Of a stretch of 26,951 nt of DNA, positions 20,594-26,951 are shown in pieces (the stretch's first letter is position 1; each line of letters opens with the position of its first letter). The notes beneath the pieces are model-generated. The model saw only the letters and a list, made by a program, of their open reading frames with translations. It was not told the origin of the DNA and did not search any database. This DNA comes from Haplomitrium mnioides (taxonomy: Eukaryota > Marchantiophyta > Haplomitriopsida > Calobryales), in NCBI GenBank assembly GCA_049999725.1, contig JBNGIS010024824.1, forward strand, positions 1-26,951, in the 5' to 3' direction. Made by a program: the position numbers and the translations under genes.

Positions 20594-20829
20594 CCCCTCA
20601 CAAATAGCATGAGATTGAGTCACAGATAAGTATCAACCTTGGGCTCCCATGCCATTGGTTTGATGTCGTCAACTAGATGCCCAAGCTTACTAGTGTCTGC
20701 CCTTGGTCTTTCACTCTTGTGTATGCCCTTGTGCACTACTTGCTCGATGATATGTACCTTAAAAATCACATGAGCCACAAAATTGGAAAAACATGAGAAA
20801 ACACTATTCCCAACCTATTGACAAGTTTA
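20594..20829. other. Unassigned stretch right of element A's 5' LTR
   Basis: Reading the minus strand from about 20790 to 20631 gives an open frame without Met, including HIIEQVVHKGIHKSERPRAD and LVDDIKPMAWEPKVDTYL, then a stop. About 30 nt later the LTR begins, preceded by GTGAGGGG. It could be the 3' end of another retrotransposon whose 3' LTR is the same LTR copy. I recognise no domain. Confidence 0.35.
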
Positions 20830-22480
20830 GTTGCATAAGTGCTAGCAAGAAGCTAGTGCAACTACAATTGAGTAGTGTTATTAAGTAGATAATAGCCAGG
20901 GGAATTATAGTAATGGTTAACTCTATTGAAGAAATCCTAGCAAATAGAAAGTACAGTTGGTTGATGTACTTGGACAAATGCTAGTAAGGAGCTAGTGCAA
21001 ATATACTTGAGCAATGTAATTGTGTAAATACTTGCAAGGAGAAGGGATAGTGTAGGGTAGTTTACTTGAAGTAATGCTAACAAGGAGGAGTTAAAGGGCT
21101 TCATAATCTAGTTGGATTAATGCTAGCAAGGAATTAGTGTAAGTATAGTTGGGTAATGTAATTTGATAAGTACTTTCAATGAGGAAGTATAATGTTGGGT
21201 AATTGTGTTGGAAAAATCCTAGCAAAGAGGAAGTATGGTTGGGTGATCTAGTTGGAACAATGATAGCAGGAAGTTATTGCATGTAAAGTTAGGTTTAACC
21301 CTAAACCCAACCCAATGAAGGAAGCATAGTGTTGGGTTTTCTACTTGAAAGAATACTTGCAAGGAAGAATGATAATGGTGGATAATCTGGTTAGAGAAAT
21401 GCTAGCAAAGAGTTAGTACAAGCTCATTTGGTTAATGTAGATGGGTATATATTAGCAAGAAGGAAGTACAATATTAGGTAGTTGTGTGGGAGAAATCCTC
21501 TCAAAGATGGTAGCCATGTTGGAGACATGCTATCAAAGAAAAAGTAGAGTAAGGTGATCATGTTAGTCGTGTTGGAGAAATCCTATCATAGAGGGTAGCC
21601 ATGCTCGAGAAATCCTATCAAAGAAAAAGTAGAGTTAGGTGATCAAGTTAAAATAGTGCTAGCAAGGAGTTAGTGCAAATACCACTTGACAATGCTATAG
21701 GGTAAACACTAGCAAAGAGGAAGTATTGTATTGGGTAATCTACTTGGAGGAATGATGGCAATGAGGAATAACAATCCTAGACAATCTAGTTGATGTTAGT
21801 CTTAGATAATCTAGTTGAAGGAATGCTAGCAAGGAGTTAGTATAAGTACAATTGGGTAATGTAATTGGATTAATACTAGAAATGAGGAAGTACAGTGTTG
21901 GTGATCAAGTAGGCAAAATCCTAGTACAGAAAGTAGAGTTGGGTTATCTTGTTGTAGAAATGCTAGCAAGGACTTAGTATAAGTTTAGCTAGGCAGTGTA
22001 ATTGGGTAAATGCTAGCAAGGAGGAAGTACATTGTTGGGTAAGTGCAAGCATAGTTGGGTAATGTAATTAAGTAAATAAAACCAGCTAGGAAGTACACTT
22101 TTTTTATCATGTTGAAGAAATCCTAGAAAAAAAGAAGTACATTTGGGCGATGGAGTTGGAGACACTTAACAAAGAGGATGTATAGTTGGGTGATCTAGTT
22201 AGAGAACTGCTAGGAGGGAATTAGTGCAAGTACCCATTGGAAATGTAAATAGGTAAACACTAGCAAGGAGGAAGTACATTGTTGGTTAATCCCGTTGGAG
22301 AAATCTTAGCAAAGAGGAAGTATAGCTACGTGATCTACTTGGAGATATGCTGGCAAGAAGAGAAATCCTAGCAAACAAGAAGTCAAGTTAGGTGATCTAC
22401 TTAGAGAAATGCTAGCAAAGAGTTAGTGCAAGTACAATTGAGTAATGTAATTGGGTGAATGCTTGTAAGGAAGAATTATG
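20830..22480. repeat. Degenerate minisatellite, ~47-bp monomers
   Basis: The monomer resembles 'ctagcaaggaggaagta' followed by 'cagttgggtaatctagttgg' and 'agaaatg', with many variants. A marked variant with 'gagttagtgcaag' recurs at about 20846, 20990, 21130, 21270, 21410, 21665, 21830, 21970, 22210 and 22420. The common spacing of about 140 bp suggests three monomers per higher-order unit, with some gaps of 165-255. Coding is not indicated. The array stops abruptly at the mitochondrial-like block. Confidence 0.85.
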
Positions 22481-22499
22481 GTAAGTGCGGTTCCATAAC

Positions 22500-23795
22500 A
22501 ACTCAATATCCGCGTCATATTTGACCGAATATTGGCGGGGCTGGTTACATCCCCCGTCCCGAACCAACGCAGCAAAAGCTGAACTATCCGTAGTTTGACG
22601 TGCAAAAGATGTCACTCTTGCGTGGTTAATCGTTCGAGATTTCAATCTAGCTCGCAAGCATGGATGAAGTAATTCCTCTTCGGAATCGCATTCCAATTCT
22701 GATATTGCTTAACACAAATTCGAAACAGTTTGTATTTTCGAATGTTGTGGTTATAACACTTCCGTCTGATGCATCAAGAACACCCAAATTCCTTATGGCG
22801 AAATCGATTACCTCTTCATTGGACCCTCGACCGTAAATCCACTTTCCCGAAGTAAGTGCCACTGAACCACCAATGGCCATTGGAATATCATTCTTGGTAA
22901 TGCAATCTTCTATTGGAATTGCAATCATTCCATTCTGAACCCAACGCACCGGATTCACGAAGGATATATGGATTGTAACAGGTTCATTAGCATCATCCAA
23001 GGAATATTCGACATACAAATTGGGCAGTTGCTCAGGCGCGTCCCGGTCTTTTTATGGATCCAAGTCATATTTCTCCATCATTTCTATACTCACCGAATCG
23101 GCAAGATTCTCCAATCCCCCAGTTCAAAAACCTCTTGAATCTTTTACTGAAATATCGTAGTATAACAAATCGAAGTACCTGTTTCACTTTTGTCCAATTC
23201 GTTGGTTAATATACACGGATTGACAATTGCTCTAGCTTATCGCAAATCCTGAATCTTTCGGTGAGTTGAACATGAAGAGGTAAACTTTTGAATTCTCATA
23301 AATGAAAAACCCTGTTAGTTTTTTTCTTTTTTTGAAAGCATCAGTTTTTCCCCAGGAAAACTCACGAAGAAAGAAAAGATTTCTAGTCACATATATAGAC
23401 GAGTTACACTTGATCGACAATCGTTCTGGACGATACGGCAGCGGCCCAACCAAAAAAGAAGGCCCGTAGGGGCCAATGTGGCTATAGCCGCGACTACAAT
23501 GGCACACGCCCGTACCTGGATGTATCCCTACATTACATTACATTAGGGATGAAAACTGCCATTACAAAGACGCGGATTCCTCCTTCACTAGCAATCCCAT
23601 CCTTGAGGATCAAGTTTCACCAGCTTTGGTAATATCCATTGATAGGAATCTGTAATAGCCATTCCTATGGCTCCGTCTGTAGATGGAAAAGAAGTAGAAC
23701 CAATACAAAATTGGACATGAGGGTCCGGCCAATGATCTTGTTGACTGAGATTGGTTTGAGCAACGGAATGAAGACCCACGTCGCGCCACACGCAC
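22500..23795 (-). pseudogene. Unidentified degenerate protein gene(s)
   Basis: Several minus-strand stretches look genuinely coding but I do not recognise them. One frame runs from 23507 to 22647 with stops at 23234-23232, 23186-23184, 23126-23124 and 23054-23052. Its best part (about 23130-22650) includes [39 protein letters not shown] and [20 protein letters not shown], then [20 protein letters not shown]. After a frame change near 22650-22690 another coherent piece follows (SRTINHARVTSFARQTTDSS, then GGCNQPRQYSVKYDADIELL). Upstream, in a different frame, 23791-23588 reads QTNLSQQDHWPDPHVQFC and FPSTDGAIGMAITDSYQ. Amino-acid composition is that of a soluble, beta-rich protein. It could be one multi-part gene broken by frameshifts, a spliced gene, or a foreign (plasmid- or virus-derived) ORF. 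Confidence 0.45.
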
Positions 23796-25098
23796 TATAG
23801 AAAAAAGAAAGTTTCAATACAAGCGATTTGAAGTTGTCTGCTTCAATCTAAGGGGTCATGCAAGCCAAGCCCCATCGCGCAGGTCTCAGGGACCCGTGAA
23901 GAAGATGTAGTATAAAGTGAATGTTTATTGGTTCTGAATCTGGCCGATTCTTGGACCATCGCCTAAGATAATCTATGTGCCTCGCAGATATACCAAAATT
24001 TCCGGAGCGGCTGTCACCCCCTCTGGGACCGGATATTGCCCGGGGTGCTGTGAATCAATTAGCCGATTGGTCGCAGGACGAGCCTGTAGTAGGTATTGGT
24101 GCTCACGCGGGCGTTCACATAGACACGGGATCCAGGGAAGGTCATGACGTTGAACGTCGTGGGGCGGTTCACCCAGCTTATGAGCGTTGGTGTACCCGTC
24201 GGACCAATCCATTCTCCCTACGAAGTGCAGGGCCCGGAGGGCCTCACCTGGAATCATACCCCAAGCAAAAAGAAATAGCTCGAATGCTATTAAACGAGCA
24301 ATCCACGACACTAGGGAACTAGGCACCCAGTTGGTTATTTGATTAGGACGCAGTTACCGATTGATCCACGCTCTCCGAGCCTCTTGTTTTACGGGTATTA
24401 CAGCTGGATATGTAAAAGTTATTCAGTTTGTAGACCGGGTACAATCCCGGATCTCATTATCAAGCAGATGGAACGCGATAGCTTTTTCGAGAAATCAGCG
24501 GTCCGGGCTGCCGCTCACTCCGCGATGTTTGGGGGGTTCGTAACGCGATAATCGCAGCTATTTTGGAATCGAAACGAAAAGGGATAGGGATCGAAATGAA
24601 TGACTTCGAATCTTTGCCCGACTCCCGTAATAGGCTTTAAGAGGCTGAATAAGTGGCATAGTGTCTCACACTCCGGACTTGCGAAAGGCTGCCAAGGCCC
24701 TGCCTCTACGGATAATATCTTCGGTTTTACGAATTTTATCTCATAGCCGGAGCGACCATTTGGCCGAAGGGGAGCGCTTGTAGAAAGGAGAGTCAAGTTT
24801 CCGAACAACCGAGAGGTCGGAAATGGGTTTACAATTTCCGCGCACGAAGACACTTCGCCGAAATGGTTGAGAGAAGAAGGCACGTAGTGTTTCTCTCGTC
24901 GCGCGCCCCAACCGTAAAGCGCTCCAATCATAAAGCCAAGCGAGTGCGGCCATTTATCCGTTTACTATTTCGAGACCTTCGTCTTACCCTTGGTGAGTTT
25001 ATTGCGTGATTTTACGGAGAATCCGATATGACCCATCTCTCGGTTATGCCATTACTACTCAATCTATTTCGGTCGCAATAAAAAAAAAGCCAACAAAT
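23796..25098. other. Mitochondrial-like sequence without recognised gene
   Basis: This is the interval between the unidentified coding block and nad1. It has overlapping ORFs on both strands at 23973-24326, on both strands at 24339-24931, and upstream of nad1. None shows a known mitochondrial protein. The frame upstream of nad1 is open from 25006 but is not homologous to nad1. I looked for a group II intron domain V hairpin and for rRNA/tRNA cores and did not find a convincing one. Confidence 0.45.
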
Positions 25099-25446
25099 AC
25101 GGAAATTTATCTAATTGGTCTTATCGCTAAAATACTCGGAATTATAATACCCCTGTTACTGGGCGTCGCGTTCTTAGTGCTAGCGGAACGAAAAGTCACG
25201 GCGTCTATGCAAAGAAGAAAAGAACCGAACGTAGTCGGCATTTTGGGACTGTTACAACCTTTAGCAGATGGTTTGAAGCTCGTGATGAAAGAGCCAATTC
25301 TGCCTAGTAGCGCGAATATTTCTATTTTTCCAATGGCACCCGTTTCGACGTCTACACTGGCCTTGGGCGCTCGGGCCGTGATCCCTTTCGATTATGGTAT
25401 GGTTTTTCCAGATTCAAATGTGAGGGTTCCTCACATTATCAAAATT
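25099..25446 (+). pseudogene. nad1: NADH dehydrogenase subunit 1, 5' exon fragment
   Basis: NAD1 is a membrane subunit of respiratory complex I, at the ubiquinone entry site. The frame begins at an ACG codon in the start position (25099-25101), then [20 protein letters not shown], the loop [19 protein letters not shown] and [19 protein letters not shown], ending [13 protein letters not shown]. It covers about 107-116 of roughly 325 residues. Several differences from the conserved protein are cured by C-to-U editing: ACG start, ACG for Met (about codon 34), TCT for Phe (codon 85), CGG for Trp (codon 92), TCA for Leu (codon 106). Others are not, such as GAA for the conserved Gly in QRRKGP and GGC for Val. 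Similarity fades after codon 107 and stops by codon 116, before the usual exon end at nt 394. The unedited Cs imply DNA-level transfer. Truncation and extra substitutions point to a pseudogene. Confidence 0.88.
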
Positions 25447-25449
25447 TAG

Positions 25450-26670
25450 TTGGTTAGTCATTTTTTTGTCCACTAAGTGTTTTCCATTTGCATCAATTTA
25501 GGTAGATCTCTATGCTCTCTTCCTTCTTGTCTTTGAAGTACACCAACTCAAGCTATGATTTTTTCTATGGATGACAATCATGATCAAAGATATCAATTAG
25601 AAATGACTTCTATCTAGAAGTCCAAGTATTGGTATTAATGCTTTATTGAAAATATGAATGATTCAACCCAGATTTTAAAGCGCAAATTAGCTTTAGAGAA
25701 GTTGGAAATCAAACCAAGGTCTACAATTGAGAAGCTTGTTACTTCTAAATAAAATTGATTTGAGTTTGTTTTTTGGAGTGGAGAGATGTGGACGCTCCAA
25801 CAAGTTATTTTTGCTATGTGGAAAAGAACTAGGTGAAATACAAAAAACAAAAAACCAAAGATTTTTAAGAATAGAGGACATGAAATGGATACCTTGGAGA
25901 TCTCTTCCAAATCTTCTTACAAAATCAAGATCTTAGTTTTGAAGAGAGTAGATGCAGAAGAGTTGTCTATTGATAAAATGTCTAATGAGTTGGAGAGATA
26001 TACAATTTTGGCTTAGATAATGGCATCTTGCTTAAAGGTTTGCTGCCAAACTTGGGAGAAAGCTTGAATGGAATTTCCCATCTATATGGAGGAGCCAAAG
26101 ATGACTTCTTCTTACATTTCATTTGAAAAACTTTTGGTAAGCTTACAACTTTCTTATGTTGACATCTATAGCTAAAGGCAAAAAGAAGATTGATGATGAC
26201 AATGAGAAGCAAGAAAGAGCTCCAATCGTGATCTCTTATGCGCTAACCTTTATTTTACACTTTAGAAGGCGGAGGAGTGGAAGGCCAAACAACAAGACAA
26301 AGTTGCTAGCACTTGTTCAGTAGGTGTAGTTGATGCCAAAAAATAAGATCTAAAATATTTTGTTGTCGTACTCAATGTGGCAAACCATCCCATTTATCGA
26401 TAGTCCAACATTTGATAGCTTATGGAGTTTATCAAACCCCAAGCTTTTGCATTAATAATTGCTAAATTCTTTGCGTTGTGTCATAGTTTGTCACAATGAC
26501 TTATTGCAGCTTATTAGTGTTTTGTGATCATTCATATTTGGTATTGTGAAGGAAGCACTTTTGGAGGTTTGTTGTGCCATCGACTACAACATTGCGTAAG
26601 TCGTACTTTATTTTTTCTATTTGTTTACTATTTTTCATATTAAATGAGTTTTTGTTTGATCATATATTAA
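25450..26670. other. AT-rich sequence, no gene recognised
   Basis: Composition returns to AT-rich and resembles the non-mitochondrial parts of the window. ORFs at 25635-25910 and 25982-26212 (minus) and 25727-25936 (plus) have no recognisable motifs. Some plus-strand phrases (for example a Lys/Asp/Glu-rich KKKIDDDNEKQE at about 26180) could be decayed retrotransposon gag, but I cannot support that. Confidence 0.4.
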
Positions 26671-26951
26671 TAATTGTCAGCCAGTGGAACAGGGGCTAAT
26701 GCGGTTTACGAGGGACCAGATGCGGCAACGATGATAATTCTCCAGTCTGAAGTGGTAAGAGGAGCGGAAAGCACCACATTAACTCTAATCGGAAGATAAG
26801 CACGGGTTACTTCATTCTTCTGATCCGAAGTAGCGGACTCGGATTCATACTATGAAGGAAAGGAGGCAAGACTCGGAGAGGTCAGCGCCAGGGGATTCCA
26901 GGAGGAAAGAATCGGGAGAGAGAAGGAACACGGGGCAGAGCGAAGGGACCT
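26671..26951. other. Second GC-richer, mitochondrial-like block, cut by the window end
   Basis: From about 26680 the sequence becomes purine- and GC-rich again, like 22482-25446. A plus-strand frame reads SGTGANAVYEGPDAATMIIL and VVRGAESTTLTLIGR, then ARVTSFF after a stop. No known gene is recognised. Its continuation lies outside the window. Confidence 0.4.

Larger units (their letters stand above)
22482..25446. other. Mitochondrial-DNA-like block (probable NUMT)
   Basis: Base composition changes from the AT-rich repeat on the left to clearly more G+C here, and changes back to AT-rich after about 25450. The block ends in a nad1 5' fragment. Both borders are abrupt. No rRNA or tRNA gene could be recognised inside. 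Origin from plant mitochondrial DNA is certain only for the nad1 end; for the rest it is inferred from continuity and composition. Confidence 0.6.

Noticed and set aside
21285-21312. Telomere-like 'ccctaaaccc' motif
   Set aside because: Fewer than two CCCTAAA units, embedded in the minisatellite. Not an interstitial telomere array.
22500-23795. Assignment of the unknown coding block to a specific virus movement or coat protein family
   Set aside because: General beta-rich appearance only. I could not match diagnostic residues of any family, so no name is given.
24430-24475. tRNA-like T-arm ('accgggtacaatcccggatc')
   Set aside because: The stem and loop resemble a T-arm, but I could not pair an acceptor stem, D-arm or anticodon arm around it.
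25420-25446. Group II intron start (GTGAG) inside nad1, making the gene intact
   Set aside because: The 5' consensus is GTGYG. The position (nt 322 of the gene) does not coincide with the nad1 intron sites I know, and the GTGAG is half of a short hairpin.
1-26951. CRISPR array, bacterial operon or prophage
   Set aside because: No identical spaced repeats, no Shine-Dalgarno-linked gene strings and no bacterial genes. All recognisable content is plant retrotransposon or plant mitochondrial.

Overview
The window looks like plant nuclear DNA with organelle-derived pieces. Most of it (about 66-20600) is decayed Ty3/Gypsy LTR-retrotransposon sequence. Block 22482-25446 carries a mitochondrial nad1 fragment of the type seen in seed-free plants: its N-terminus resembles bryophyte or fern NAD1 more than the seed-plant form, it has an ACG start, and several codons fit C-to-U editing. 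A fern, lycophyte or other early-diverging land plant nuclear genome with a NUMT is my best reading. A mitochondrial genome that has taken up nuclear retroelements is the main alternative. I recognise no intact cellular gene.

Layout. 3-65 is a (CT)n microsatellite. 66-2825 is a diverged copy of a large LTR with an internal array of about 190-bp units. 2826-4269 has no recognisable gene. 4270-20593 is a large element, 'A', on the minus strand: 3' LTR 4270-6616, then integrase, RNase H, reverse transcriptase, protease and gag remnants, and 5' LTR 17861-20593. Two insertions of a second family sit inside A's coding part: a solo LTR in the protease active site (10334-10767, 5-bp target duplication) and a nearly full-length chromovirus 'B' in gag (12384-17165). 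Another solo LTR of family B (18150-18540) lies inside A's 5' LTR. Once it is subtracted, A's two LTRs are about 2347 and 2337 bp.

20594-20829 is unassigned, and 20830-22480 is a degenerate minisatellite with monomers of about 47 bp. At about 22482 the sequence changes sharply to mitochondrial-like DNA. There, a minus-strand block (about 22500-23795) reads like a degenerate protein gene that I could not identify, and nad1 is cut off at about 25446. 25450-26670 is AT-rich with no clear gene. 26671-26951 again has the GC-richer, purine-rich mitochondrial-like look.

The order of events can be partly read. A inserted first. Family B elements then entered A's gag, protease and LTR. B's own 5' LTR was later truncated by a rearrangement that left a homologous stretch of gag on both sides of B. 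All retroelement reading frames are broken. I ran no database search; assignments come from motifs read by eye.
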